From Yeosuana aromativorans (GTDB lineage: Bacteria > Bacteroidota > Bacteroidia > Flavobacteriales > Flavobacteriaceae): 64,000 nt of DNA. The stretch lies in NCBI RefSeq assembly GCF_014646655.1, contig NZ_BMNR01000002.1:337942-401941 (forward strand), written 5' to 3'. How positions within the stretch are numbered: position 1 is the first letter of the stretch; each line of letters begins with the position of its first letter. Under the pieces are notes generated by a model that ran no database searches, was not told the DNA's origin, and saw nothing but the letters and a program-made list of their open reading frames with translations. This document shows, in pieces, positions 34,459-43,841 of this stretch. A program made the translations under genes and the position numbers.

Positions 34459-37400
34459 ATGAGTTTTTTAAATTCTGTACTTAAAGTATTTGTTGGCGAT
34501 AAATCAAAACAAGATGTCAAAGCCATCATGCCAATTGTCAATCAAATAAAAACATTTGAAAAGGCCTTAGAAGCCTTGTCTCATGACGAACTAAGAGCTA
34601 AAACTGCAGCCTTTAAAGCAGCCATAGCCGAGGCCAACAAACCTATTGACGAAAAAATAGAAGCATTGCTGGCAGAAGCAGAAGCCACCGAGGACATTGA
34701 TAAACGTGAAGATATTTATCAGGAAATTGACAAACTTAACGACGAAGCCTACGAAATAACCGAAGGCGTATTGAACGATATTTTACCTGAAGCCTTTGCA
34801 GTGGTCAAGGAAACAGCCAAACGTTTTGTTAGCAATACCGAAATTAAGGTGAAGGCCAATACATTTGACAGGGAAATATCAGGAAGCAAAGACTATGTCT
34901 CCCTTGAGGACGATTATGCCATTTGGGCCAATTCCTGGGATGCTGCCGGAAAGGCCATCACTTGGGACATGGTTCATTACGATGTACAGCTTATTGGTGG
35001 TATTGCCATGCACCAGGGTAAAATTGCCGAGATGCAAACTGGTGAAGGTAAAACCTTGGTCGCAACACTTCCTGTTTATTTAAATGCCTTGTCCGGCAAA
35101 GGCGTGCATCTGGTAACCGTGAATGATTACCTGGCCAAACGTGATAGCGCGTGGATGGCTCCTATTTTTGAATTCCATGGTTTAAGTGTGGATTGTATTG
35201 ACCACCATCAACCCAATTCCGCTGCCCGTAAAAAAGCCTATAATGCTGATATTACATATGGAACCAATAATGAGTTTGGGTTTGACTACTTACGTGATAA
35301 TATGGCACATTCGCCAAACGATTTGGTACAAAGACCACACCACTACGCCATTGTGGATGAGGTGGATTCTGTATTAGTAGACGATGCCCGTACACCGTTG
35401 ATTATCTCTGGTCCCATTCCGCAAGGCGAACGCCATGAGTTCAATGAGCTAAAGCCTAAGGTTGACGATATTGTTAGTGTACAACGCAAATATTTAACCA
35501 GTGTTTTGGCCGAAGCCAAAAAATTGATTTCAGAAGGTGATACCAAAGAAGGCGGATTAAAATTACTTCGCGTGTATCGTGGTATTCCTAAAAATAAAGC
35601 GCTTATTAAGTTTTTAAGTGAGGAGGGCGTAAAGCAACTGCTTCAAAAAACCGAAAACTACTACATGCAAGACAACAACCGGGAAATGCCTAAGGTTGAT
35701 GAAGAATTGTATTACGTCATTGACGAAAAAAACAATCAAGTAGAATTGACCGATAAAGGTGTTGAATACTTGTCTGGTAAAGATGATCCTAACTTTTTCG
35801 TCATGCCCGAAATTGGTCTGGAGATTGCAAAAATTGAAAAACAAGGCCTTCCGGTAGAAGAAGAAGCCAACTTAAAAGAAGAATTGTTCAAGGATTTTGG
35901 TGTAAAATCAGAACGCATCCATACACTTAATCAGCTGTTAAAAGCCTATGCCCTATTTGAAAAGGACACGCAATATGTGGTTATTGACAATAAGGTTATG
36001 ATTGTTGATGAGCAAACCGGACGTATTATGGATGGCCGTCGCTATAGTGATGGTTTGCACCAAGCCATTGAAGCCAAGGAGAATGTAAAGATTGAAGATG
36101 CTACGCAAACTTTTGCGACCATTACGCTTCAAAATTACTTTAGGATGTACCGAAAACTATCTGGTATGACAGGTACAGCCGTTACCGAAGCCGGGGAATT
36201 CTGGGAAATCTACAAATTGGATGTTGTTGAAATCCCTACCAACAGACCTATTGCACGTGACGATAGAGAGGATTTGGTTTACAAAACCAAACGTGAAAAA
36301 TACAATGCCGTTATTGAAGAAGTCACCCAATTGTCACAAGCAGGCCGCCCGGTTTTGATTGGTACCACCTCGGTAGAAATCAGTGAACTCTTGGCAAAAA
36401 TGTTGACTATCCGTAAAATCCCCCATAATGTATTGAATGCCAAGCTTCATAAAAAAGAAGCTGATATTGTTGCGGAAGCCGGACAGTCTGGCCAGGTAAC
36501 CATTGCTACCAATATGGCAGGTCGTGGTACGGATATCAAGCTGTCAGAGGAAGTTAAAAAAGCGGGCGGTTTGGCCATTGTAGGTACAGAACGCCATGAT
36601 TCACGCCGTGTGGACAGACAGTTGCGTGGTCGTGCCGGTCGTCAAGGAGATCCAGGAAGTTCACAGTTTTATGTATCTCTTGAAGATAACTTAATGCGAT
36701 TATTTGGTAGTGAACGTATCGCTAAAATGATGGATAGAATGGGCTTGAAGGAAGGTGAAGTCATTCAACATTCCATGATTTCAAAATCCATAGAACGCGC
36801 CCAGAAAAAAGTTGAGGAAAATAACTTTGGAGTACGTAAACGACTCTTGGAATATGATGACGTGATGAATGCACAACGTGAAGTGGTTTACAAACGTCGT
36901 CACCACGCTTTATTTGGAGAACGTCTTCGTGTGGATTTGGCCAACATGATTTTTGATACATCTGAAATCATTACAGACACCAATAAAGGCGCTAATGATT
37001 TTAAAAACTTCGAGTTTGAGCTAATCCGTTATTTCTCCATGCCATCCCCTGTTTCAGAAGATGAGTTTGGAAAACTATCCGCTCAAGAGATTACTTCAAA
37101 AATATACAAAGCCGCATTTGACCATTACAAGGATAAAATGCTTAGAAATGCTGAAATGGCATATCCAGTCATTAAAAATGTGTATGAAACGCAACGTGAT
37201 AAATTTAAACGCATCGTCGTACCGTTTACAGATGGCATCAAAACCTTGCAAGTGGTCACAGATCTTGAAAAAGCATACGAGACCCAAGGTAAACAGTTGA
37301 TTACCGACTTTGAAAAAAATATCACATTAGCCATTATTGACGATGCTTGGAAAACCCATCTTCGTAAAATGGATGAATTAAAACAATCCGTACAATTGGC

Positions 37401-37812
37401 GGTTCATGAGCAAAAAGATCCTTTGTTAATTTACAAGTTTGAAGCGTTTGAGCTGTTTAAAAGCATGATAGACCAAGTAAATAAAGATGTGATTTCATTC
37501 TTGTTTAAAGGTGAATTGCCTACTGAAACCCAAGACACCATTCAAGAAGCAAAAGCCAGAAAGCAAGAAAAGTTAAAAACCCAAAAAGACGAAATCCCCA
37601 ATATGGATGAGCGCTCAGCCCAAAGCAGAGCTGCTGGCAATACACAGCGTCAGCCAGAGGTTGTTGAAACCATTGTAAGAGATCATCCAAAAATAGGTCG
37701 TAATGATCGGGTTACCATTAAACACGTCATGAGTGGTGAAAACAAAACCATTAAATACAAGCAAGCCGAACCCTTGATCAGTAAAGGAGATTGGGTATTG
37801 GTGGAAGACTAA
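34459..37812 (+). CDS. secA: Preprotein translocase ATPase SecA
   Basis: The 1117-aa motor that drives unfolded preproteins through SecYEG. NBD1 Walker A: MQTGEGKTLVATLPVYLNAL near residue 195; DEAD-like box VDEVDSVLVDDARTPLI; preprotein-crosslinking region follows; NBD2 ends with IATNMAGRGTDIKLSEEV and QLRGRAGRQGDPGSSQFYVS. The protein is longer than E. coli SecA (about 900 aa) because of insertions typical of Bacteroidota, including a 70-residue segment after residue 330. The C-terminus ends in SKGDWVLVED, without the Cys-rich SEC-C zinc motif. A monocistronic unit with its own promoter and terminator. Confidence 0.97.
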   Translation: MSFLNSVLKVFVGDKSKQDVKAIMPIVNQIKTFEKALEALSHDELRAKTAAFKAAIAEANKPIDEKIEALLAEAEATEDIDKREDIYQEIDKLNDEAYEITEGVLNDILPEAFAVVKETAKRFVSNTEIKVKANTFDREISGSKDYVSLEDDYAIWANSWDAAGKAITWDMVHYDVQLIGGIAMHQGKIAEMQTGEGKTLVATLPVYLNALSGKGVHLVTVNDYLAKRDSAWMAPIFEFHGLSVDCIDHHQPNSAARKKAYNADITYGTNNEFGFDYLRDNMAHSPNDLVQRPHHYAIVDEVDSVLVDDARTPLIISGPIPQGERHEFNELKPKVDDIVSVQRKYLTSVLAEAKKLISEGDTKEGGLKLLRVYRGIPKNKALIKFLSEEGVKQLLQKTENYYMQDNNREMPKVDEELYYVIDEKNNQVELTDKGVEYLSGKDDPNFFVMPEIGLEIAKIEKQGLPVEEEANLKEELFKDFGVKSERIHTLNQLLKAYALFEKDTQYVVIDNKVMIVDEQTGRIMDGRRYSDGLHQAIEAKENVKIEDATQTFATITLQNYFRMYRKLSGMTGTAVTEAGEFWEIYKLDVVEIPTNRPIARDDREDLVYKTKREKYNAVIEEVTQLSQAGRPVLIGTTSVEISELLAKMLTIRKIPHNVLNAKLHKKEADIVAEAGQSGQVTIATNMAGRGTDIKLSEEVKKAGGLAIVGTERHDSRRVDRQLRGRAGRQGDPGSSQFYVSLEDNLMRLFGSERIAKMMDRMGLKEGEVIQHSMISKSIERAQKKVEENNFGVRKRLLEYDDVMNAQREVVYKRRHHALFGERLRVDLANMIFDTSEIITDTNKGANDFKNFEFELIRYFSMPSPVSEDEFGKLSAQEITSKIYKAAFDHYKDKMLRNAEMAYPVIKNVYETQRDKFKRIVVPFTDGIKTLQVVTDLEKAYETQGKQLITDFEKNITLAIIDDAWKTHLRKMDELKQSVQLAVHEQKDPLLIYKFEAFELFKSMIDQVNKDVISFLFKGELPTETQDTIQEAKARKQEKLKTQKDEIPNMDERSAQSRAAGNTQRQPEVVETIVRDHPKIGRNDRVTIKHVMSGENKTIKYKQAEPLISKGDWVLVED

Positions 37813-37848
37813 AAATCTTATAGATTTGATGAAAAGTAATATACATAG

Positions 37849-37878
37849 AAATCCTGATACAAGCTATCAGGATTTTTT
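37849..37878 (+). terminator. Rho-independent terminator after secA
   Basis: AAATCCTGATA, loop CAAGC, TATCAGGATTTTTT: an 11-bp near-perfect stem followed by a T run. Confidence 0.9.
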
Positions 37879-37900
37879 GTTATAAAAAGCATAATCAGGT

Positions 37901-38731
37901 TTGGAAACAATCATATTGTTAGTAAGTATAGGAATTATTGTAGGAACTCTTGGTACTTTAATTGGGGCTGGAGGTGGCTTTATTTTGGTTCCTGTTTTAA
38001 TGTTTTTATATCCAAACTACAGCACCGAAACCATTACCGCTATATCCATTGCTGCTGTAGCCTGTAATGCCATATCGGGGAGCTCAGCCTACATGGTTGC
38101 AAAACGGGTGGACTATAAAGCGGGGATTATTTTTGCGTTATGCACCATTCCTGGTTCTGTATTGGGGGTTTATTCAACAAAGCTTATTTCGCGAACCTTA
38201 TTTGATACTGTTTTTGGTATTTTATTATGTGGTTTGGGTATTTATCTTTTCTTAAAAGGAGGACAAAGAATAATATCAGAAAATCACTTAAAACCACAAA
38301 AAGGGTTGACATATCAAAAAATAACTGATAAATCCGGACATACTTATGAATACTCATATAGTATGAAAAAGGGTGGTATTTTTAGTGTCTTTGTTGGATA
38401 TTTTTCACCTCTACTAGGAATTGGCGGTGGTATCATCCATGTACCTTTTATTTCGGAATGGCTTAAATTTCCTGTCCATATTGCAACAGCAACTTCCCAT
38501 TTTATATTAGCCATTATGGCAACCGTCAGTGTGATTGTACACTATTACAATGGCGTGTATGATTCGCCCATTATTGCCAATACCGTTATTTCAATATCCG
38601 CGGGCATTGTTGTTGGTGCTCAAATAGGCGCTTATTTATCAAAACTGATTAAAGGGAAAATGATTATAAAAGCCTTATCTATTTGTTTGGCCATTGTTGG
38701 TTTGCGCATTTTACTCTTGCAAGTAACCTAA
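37901..38731 (+). CDS. TauE/SafE-family membrane transporter
   Basis: A 276-aa protein with about eight transmembrane helices arranged as two repeats: TLGTLIGAGGGFILVPVLMF in the first half and FSPLLGIGGGIIHVPFISEW in the second. The G-A/I-G-G-G-x-x-x-V-P motif marks the TauE/SafE (sulfite/sulfonate/anion exporter) family. There is no ATG near the N-terminus; the TTG at 37901 is in the right place for the first helix. Substrate unknown. No sulfur or taurine genes lie nearby. Confidence 0.85.
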   Translation: METIILLVSIGIIVGTLGTLIGAGGGFILVPVLMFLYPNYSTETITAISIAAVACNAISGSSAYMVAKRVDYKAGIIFALCTIPGSVLGVYSTKLISRTLFDTVFGILLCGLGIYLFLKGGQRIISENHLKPQKGLTYQKITDKSGHTYEYSYSMKKGGIFSVFVGYFSPLLGIGGGIIHVPFISEWLKFPVHIATATSHFILAIMATVSVIVHYYNGVYDSPIIANTVISISAGIVVGAQIGAYLSKLIKGKMIIKALSICLAIVGLRILLLQVT

Positions 38732-38842
38732 TTGAAATACTAAAAGATATAAATCCAGGTCAATCGGTTACATTATTCATTTTAATTGCGAAAAATAATT
38801 ATATTTATCACATTATCAACTATGTTTTAATAACAAACAACT

Positions 38843-39430
38843 ATGGAACAAACTAAACCAACTCTCCAAAGTGCTCTAGCAAACCCAGGTCCGTTAGGCC
38901 TTTTAGCCTTTGGTATGACAACCGTTTTATTAAACCTGCACAATGCTGGATTTTTTGAAATGAATTCAATGATTTTAGCGATGGGGCTTTTTTACGGTGG
39001 ATCTGCCCAAATTGTAGCTGGGATTTTAGAATACAAGAAAAACAACAGCTTTGGCTTGACCGCATTTGTTTCCTACGGTTTTTTTTGGTTGACCTTAGTG
39101 GCATTGATATTGCTTCCAAAGTGGGATTTAATCCCAGCACCATCAACTAATGGCATGGTAGCCTATTTGATTATGTGGGGCATCTTTACAGGATTGATGT
39201 TTATCGGCACTTTAAAAATCAACAAAGCACTGCAATTTGTTTTTGCCACGTTAACCATTCTGTTCTTTTTATTGGCCATAGGTGATATCACCGGTAACGC
39301 CACCATCAAAACAATTACAGGCTTTGAAGGTATTATTTGCGGAGCTTCTGCTATTTATACAGGTATTGCCACATTAATGAACGAGGTATATGGCAAGGTT
39401 ATTATGCCTGTTGGAACTGTCAACAAATAG
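38843..39430 (+). CDS. Acetate uptake transporter (GPR1/FUN34/YaaH family)
   Basis: A 195-aa membrane protein with six helices. The family motif is [20 protein letters not shown] near the N-terminus (NPAPLGL in SatP), followed by [20 protein letters not shown] and [19 protein letters not shown]. These proteins form hexameric channels for acetate and succinate. Length and motif order are complete. The gene stands alone, 111 nt after the TauE-like gene and 42 nt before a DUF2971 gene. Confidence 0.92.
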   Translation: MEQTKPTLQSALANPGPLGLLAFGMTTVLLNLHNAGFFEMNSMILAMGLFYGGSAQIVAGILEYKKNNSFGLTAFVSYGFFWLTLVALILLPKWDLIPAPSTNGMVAYLIMWGIFTGLMFIGTLKINKALQFVFATLTILFFLLAIGDITGNATIKTITGFEGIICGASAIYTGIATLMNEVYGKVIMPVGTVNK

Positions 39431-39472
39431 TTATTTAAAACATTTCGTCTTATGGAATTTATTTATTTTTAA

Positions 39473-40165
39473 ATGTACAAAGAGCATCCAGAAATTAAAA
39501 CCCCAAATCGAGAAACTGTGATTTGGCGTTATTTAGATTTATGGAAATTTTTAGATCTACTAGATAGTAACAAACTCTATTTATCAAGAGCTGATAAATT
39601 TGAAGACGATGTATTTGAAGGTCGAGTACCTAAAAGAGAAGTAAGTGAATTGGAAAAGAATCATCCTCTAAAGAGAGTTGATAATTTTTCGGAAAGGACA
39701 CTCAAGAAATGCCACTATATCTCATCATGGTCCAAAGAGGAAAATGAAACATACCCTCTTTGGAAAGTATACTCTGATTATCGTTCAGCAATTGCTATTA
39801 AATCTACAATTGGAAGTTTAATTGATAGCATAGAACATAGTGAAGGAGATCAGTATATAGGACTAGTAAAATATATTAACCCAAAAGCTCCTTATTTTTT
39901 TAAAGGTAATATGTTTCAACTATTTTTAGAAAAAAGGGAATACTTTAAATTTGAAAATGAAGTTCGTTTAATAACAATATTAGATTATAAAAATACTGAG
40001 GAGTTGTTATTATTGCCTGAAGGAATCAGAATTAAAACAAACATAAATACTTTAATTGAGGAAATCTATTTAGCTCCTAAGGCAAATCAAAACTTTAAGT
40101 CTTTAATAGAACTAAAATTAAAATCAATAGATCTAATGAAAAAAGTTAACTACTCTGATATATAA
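39473..40165 (+). CDS. DUF2971 domain protein
   Basis: A 230-aa soluble protein of the DUF2971 family, shown by WRYLDLWKFLDLLDSNKLYL SRADKF at the start (the SRAD/S-x-A-x-x-F-x-D segment is characteristic), SSWSKEENETYPLWKVYSD in the middle and FENEVRLITIL toward the end. Function unknown; members are often scattered as accessory genes near defence or mobile regions. Here it sits alone between a transporter and an M23 peptidase, is more A+T rich than they are, and ends 19 nt before the convergent M23 gene. No toxin-antitoxin partner is visible. Confidence 0.8.
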   Translation: MYKEHPEIKTPNRETVIWRYLDLWKFLDLLDSNKLYLSRADKFEDDVFEGRVPKREVSELEKNHPLKRVDNFSERTLKKCHYISSWSKEENETYPLWKVYSDYRSAIAIKSTIGSLIDSIEHSEGDQYIGLVKYINPKAPYFFKGNMFQLFLEKREYFKFENEVRLITILDYKNTEELLLLPEGIRIKTNINTLIEEIYLAPKANQNFKSLIELKLKSIDLMKKVNYSDI

Positions 40166-40184
40166 TTCTAATTTAAACAAAATC

Positions 40185-40865
40185 CTACGTTTTCAACTTT
40201 AACAACAATTCAGGGTTTGGGCAATTATCTAAATAAAAGTCTAAATCTTTTTTATTACAAACACCGAGATAATCTCCTATAAAACCTTGGATATCCTTGA
40301 TGATTTGAAAATGTAAATGTGGCGGATAATCACCATTAACTGATCTGCCGCCCAAAGTTCCTATACAATCACCTTGCTTAAATGACTGTCCTATCTTTAG
40401 GTTAGTAATAGACTGTAAGCTTAAATGTCCATAAAGTGTATAAAATACTATATTGTTCATACTGTGTTTCAATATGATTGTTGGACCATAATCACCAAAA
40501 TGGGTATTGTTCTTAAAACTATGTACTGTTGCATCCAAAGGCGTAAAAATAGATGCTCCTGCTTCTGTCCATAAATCAATCCCTAAATGGATATTCCTTT
40601 CATTTTCAGCTTTAAAATGAGTACTGCGCTGATAAATAGATCGTGTTTCATTATATCCTCCAAAGCCAACCAGACCTTGTTTGTTTTTGATTTGTTTGTC
40701 TATAAAAGCTCCCAATGCCAAACTTGAAGACACATCAATATTACGGAGTACTTTGTTATTAGATGATAAATCTATGGACACATAACTTGTAGCAGGAATG
40801 TTTTTATCAAGTACATAAAGCCTATTGGAACTTATTCCTTTTAAAAATTCTGAAAATGTAGCCAT
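40185..40865 (-). CDS. M23 family metallopeptidase
   Basis: A 226-aa LytM/M23-type enzyme. The zinc site is visible as HLGIDLWTEAGASIFTPLDA (H-x-G-x-D), YTLYGHLSLQS and DYPPHLHFQII (H-x-H). No signal peptide or lipobox is present in the translated N-terminus (MATFSEFLKGISSNRLYVLD), which is unusual for a peptidoglycan hydrolase and is found in a Bacteroidota subgroup with cytoplasmic or unknown location. Two nt separate it from the TIGR01777 gene, so the two are cotranscribed. Confidence 0.85.
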   Translation of the reverse strand: MATFSEFLKGISSNRLYVLDKNIPATSYVSIDLSSNNKVLRNIDVSSSLALGAFIDKQIKNKQGLVGFGGYNETRSIYQRSTHFKAENERNIHLGIDLWTEAGASIFTPLDATVHSFKNNTHFGDYGPTIILKHSMNNIVFYTLYGHLSLQSITNLKIGQSFKQGDCIGTLGGRSVNGDYPPHLHFQIIKDIQGFIGDYLGVCNKKDLDFYLDNCPNPELLLKLKT

Positions 40866-40867
40866 AC

Positions 40868-41773
40868 TTATTTAAGTAAATCCTCCAAGGCAGGTTTTAA
40901 ATGATGGAACTTAAATTCAAACCCAGCATCTTCTATCTTTTTCGAACTCACACGCTGGCTCAAAAATAACAAAACGTGCATATTTCCTAACACAAGTTTC
41001 ATAAACCACCTAGGAATATTTGGTAAAAAAAGAGGCCTGTCCAAAACTTGGGCGCAGGATTTTGTGAATTCTAGATTAGTTACCGGGTTTGGTGCTACCG
41101 CATTAAAGACACCACTCAAATGAAACTTTAAAACATACATAAATAGTCGAGCTAAATCTGAAATATGTATCCAAGATTGCCAATGCTCACCCGAACCAAA
41201 GGCAGCACCTAAACCAAACTTTATGGGTTTAATAATTTTAGGCAAAGCACCGCCATGATCTGATAACACCAAGCCGATTCGTATTTTTGTAATTTTTATA
41301 TGCAACGCTGAAAAGCCATCAACAGCTGATTCCCATTGTTTTACAACGTGACTTAAAAAGGTTTGATCTCCATCAGAATTTGCTTCATCATAATAATTTG
41401 AAAGCGAATCCGGATAAATACCTACGGCACTAGCCGAAATAACATGTTTCACCTGATGATCTCTTTTAATCAAGGTGTTTATCAAAAGCTGTGTGGTATT
41501 TATTCTGCTGGACAATATTTCTTTTTTGTAACGTGGCGTCCATCGTTTGGAAACGGTAGCGCCCGCTAGATGAATAATGGTATCAACCCCATCAAAGCAT
41601 CCAGCATCAATCTGATTGATTTTGGGATTCCAATAATACCCTTGATACAATTTATCACTAGAAATTTTAGATTGACTTGTTGTTAGAAAATTAACGACAA
41701 TATTGTTCTTATGGCAACGTTTTACAATCTCTTTACCTATCAGTCCCGTGGCACCTGTAATCAAAACCTTCAT
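40868..41773 (-). CDS. TIGR01777 family NAD-dependent epimerase/reductase
   Basis: A 301-aa extended short-chain dehydrogenase. The NAD(P)-binding motif is VLITGATGLIGKEIVKRCHK; TIIHLAGATVSKRWTPRYKK and SRINTTQLLINTLI follow, and the C-terminal DUF1731 region begins at LPNIPRWFMKLVLGNM. This matches the YfcH/SDR39U1 group, whose substrate is unknown. First gene of a two-gene minus-strand unit with the M23 peptidase. The preceding 134 nt up to the MnmD stop contains no obvious promoter. Confidence 0.9.
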   Translation of the reverse strand: MKVLITGATGLIGKEIVKRCHKNNIVVNFLTTSQSKISSDKLYQGYYWNPKINQIDAGCFDGVDTIIHLAGATVSKRWTPRYKKEILSSRINTTQLLINTLIKRDHQVKHVISASAVGIYPDSLSNYYDEANSDGDQTFLSHVVKQWESAVDGFSALHIKITKIRIGLVLSDHGGALPKIIKPIKFGLGAAFGSGEHWQSWIHISDLARLFMYVLKFHLSGVFNAVAPNPVTNLEFTKSCAQVLDRPLFLPNIPRWFMKLVLGNMHVLLFLSQRVSSKKIEDAGFEFKFHHLKPALEDLLK

Positions 41774-41907
41774 AAGAAATTTTTATATAAAGTTACAAAA
41801 AGCTAAGAGCATTTACTATTGATTTATGCTAGGTTTAACATTACAAAATTTGTGATTTTTTAGGATTTTTTTGTACGGAAGCATTTGGCTATGCCGAATA
41901 TTTAGAG

Positions 41908-42585
41908 CTATTTGAAAGCTCTTAACATTTCACGTTTACCAGGTGGTCCAGGTAATTTTTCAACCACAAAACCAACCGCTTGCATGGCCCTGCGAACACT
42001 GCCTTTTGCCGAATAGGTCACCAAAACACCGTTTGGTTTTAAAGCATCATACATTTTTTGAAATATAGCTTCAGTCCATAGTTCTGGTTGAACACGCGCT
42101 CCAAAGGCATCAAAGTAAATAAGGTTATACTTGCTATCATCATTGATGTCATAAAAGAATTTCTTCTGCTTCTCTAATGAAAAATATGTTGAAATCCGCT
42201 GGACAGATTCCCAAGTCGATTTATGCAAATCATTAAAAAGATTACTTTGGTCCTCTACTTTTAAAACCGATGAATAATTCAACTGATTGATTTCATCCAT
42301 ACTTACTGGGTATGCTTCAACCCCTGTATAACGAATTGGTATTTCTTTTTTTTCAGATTCCAATAAGGTGATAAATGCATTCAGACCGGTTCCAAAGCCA
42401 ATTTCCAAAATAGACATTGGCTGTTCATTATCTACATTAGAATCCAAAAAATGATGTAATCCATGCGTAATGAACACATGATAGGCTTCCTGTATTGCTC
42501 CGTGTTTGGAATGGTATTGCTCATCCCATTCAGGTATATGAATGGTAGAAGAACCATCACCCGTTATGACAATTTTACGTTCCAA
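41908..42585 (-). CDS. mnmD: MnmD-type tRNA 5-aminomethyl-2-thiouridine methyltransferase
   Basis: A 225-aa protein that matches the methyltransferase half of MnmC (DUF752). Features: ITGDGSSTIHIPEWDEQYHS KHG at the N-terminus, LEIGFGTGLNAFITLLESEK (SAM motif I), and LIYFDAFGARVQPELWTEAI; it ends with GFVVEKLPGPPGKREMLRAF. It makes the final methylation in mnm5s2U34 of tRNA. The FAD oxidase half of MnmC is missing, as in other stand-alone MnmD proteins, so the aminomethyl precursor probably comes from another route. Transcribed divergently from the aminotransferase gene. Confidence 0.9.
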   Translation of the reverse strand: MERKIVITGDGSSTIHIPEWDEQYHSKHGAIQEAYHVFITHGLHHFLDSNVDNEQPMSILEIGFGTGLNAFITLLESEKKEIPIRYTGVEAYPVSMDEINQLNYSSVLKVEDQSNLFNDLHKSTWESVQRISTYFSLEKQKKFFYDINDDSKYNLIYFDAFGARVQPELWTEAIFQKMYDALKPNGVLVTYSAKGSVRRAMQAVGFVVEKLPGPPGKREMLRAFK

Positions 42586-42641
42586 ATCAGATTTTAAGCA
42601 TTTTGTTGTAAAAGTACCCTTTTTTTGAGAATGATTTTACT

Positions 42642-42649
42642 TAAATTTG
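42642..42649 (+). promoter_or_regulatory. -7 element of the ilvE promoter
   Basis: TAAATTTG, a perfect TAnnTTTG match, 20 nt before the ATG at 42670. The -33 region is a T run instead of a clear TTG. Confidence 0.5.
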
Positions 42650-42669
42650 CTTCATAAAGACAATGAGTT

Positions 42670-43737
42670 ATGAATACGTTAACTAGTGAGATAGAAATAA
42701 TAAAGTCAAAGACTTCAAAAATCAATGAGGTTGATTTTGAAAACCTGAGTTTTGGTAAAACATTTTCAGATCACATGCTGGAATGTCATTATAAAAATGG
42801 GAAATGGGAAGCTCCAAAAGTGGTGCCCTACCACCCTATTACTTTAGACCCTTCGGCCAAGATTTTTCATTATGGCCAATCGGTTTTTGAGGGCATGAAA
42901 GCCTATAAAGATGCTAATGATGACATCTTTTTGTTCAGACCATTGGACAATTGCAAACGCTTGAACATTTCATCAAAACGTTTGGCAATTCCAGAGCTTC
43001 CTGAAAGCTATTTTATGGAAGGTTTAAAAGCCTTGCTAAAAGTTGATAGCGATTGGATTCCAAAAAAAGATGGTAGTTCCTTATATATTCGCCCATTTGT
43101 TTTTGCCTCTGGAAATGGATTTCATGCCTCTCCAGCTGATGAATACACCTTCTTGATTGCCTGTGCGCCTTCAGGCTCCTATTTTTCTGGAAAAGTTAAG
43201 GTTTTAATTGAAGAAAAATATTCGCGTTCTGCCAATGGCGGTGTTGGTTTTGCAAAAGCTGGCGGTAATTATGCCGGTCAATTTTACCCAACCCAATTGG
43301 CTATTGAAAAAGGCTACCAACAAGTGATTTGGACCGACGACAACACCCATGAATACATTGAGGAAGCAGGTGCCATGAATATTTTTATTAGAATCAATGA
43401 TACGTTGATTACAGGCCCAACAAGTGACCGTATTTTGGATGGTATTACGCGTAAAAGTATTATTGAGTTGGCCAAAGCTGAAGGCATTCCTGTTGAAGTT
43501 AGAAAAATAACGGTTCATGAAGTGGTTGCAGCTGCCAAAAATGGATCACTAAAAGAAATGTTCGGGGCCGGAACGGCTGCTGTTATTTCGCCGATTTCTG
43601 GATTTGGTTATCACGGTGAGGATTTTGATTTACCCGAACTCGAGAATACCTATGCCAGTTCTTTGAAAAAACGCATTACCGATATCCAAACCAATAAATG
43701 TGACGATCCGTTTGGATGGCGATATAAAGTTGAATGA
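42670..43737 (+). CDS. ilvE: Branched-chain-amino-acid aminotransferase
   Basis: A 355-aa PLP enzyme (fold type IV) that interconverts Leu, Ile and Val with their keto acids. HYGQSVFEGMKAYKDANDDI, FLFRPLDNCKRLNISSKRLA and LYIRPFVFASGNGF are conserved; the PLP lysine lies in GFAKAGGNYAGQFYPTQLAI; EYIEEAGAMNIFIRIN and ISGPTSDR-type segment (ITGPTSDRILDGITRKSIIE) complete the active site. Length is normal for the eukaryote-like BCAT II group. It is monocistronic, with promoter and terminator. Confidence 0.95.
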   Translation: MNTLTSEIEIIKSKTSKINEVDFENLSFGKTFSDHMLECHYKNGKWEAPKVVPYHPITLDPSAKIFHYGQSVFEGMKAYKDANDDIFLFRPLDNCKRLNISSKRLAIPELPESYFMEGLKALLKVDSDWIPKKDGSSLYIRPFVFASGNGFHASPADEYTFLIACAPSGSYFSGKVKVLIEEKYSRSANGGVGFAKAGGNYAGQFYPTQLAIEKGYQQVIWTDDNTHEYIEEAGAMNIFIRINDTLITGPTSDRILDGITRKSIIELAKAEGIPVEVRKITVHEVVAAAKNGSLKEMFGAGTAAVISPISGFGYHGEDFDLPELENTYASSLKKRITDIQTNKCDDPFGWRYKVE

Positions 43738-43754
43738 TTTTAGACAATATAAAT

Positions 43755-43785
43755 AAAAAAGAGAAGCAATTGCTTCTCTTTTTTT
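43755..43785 (+). terminator. Rho-independent terminator after ilvE
   Basis: AAAAAAGAGAAGCA, AT, TGCTTCTCTTTTTTT: a perfect stem with GAGAAGCA/TGCTTCTC and a T run on both strands, so it may be bidirectional and also serve the MazG-like gene. Confidence 0.9.
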
Positions 43786-43804
43786 GGTTTTATAATGATT
43801 ATAT

Positions 43805-43829
43805 GATTCTGAAACAAGTTCAGAATGAC
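43805..43829. repeat. REP-type hairpin (copy 1)
   Basis: G, ATTCTGAA, loop ACAAG, TTCAGAAT, GAC: a perfect 8-bp stem. The same element with one covarying base pair (ATCCTGAA/TTCAGGAT) occurs, reverse complemented, inside the IcmF gene at 57379-57403. It lies between the ilvE terminator and the stop of the convergent MazG-like gene. Confidence 0.75.
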
Positions 43830-43841
43830 AATAATAATTGA

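Noticed and set aside
43204-43518. 104-codon open frame antisense to ilvE
   Set aside because: Overlaps the PLP active site region of a clear aminotransferase; no independent support.
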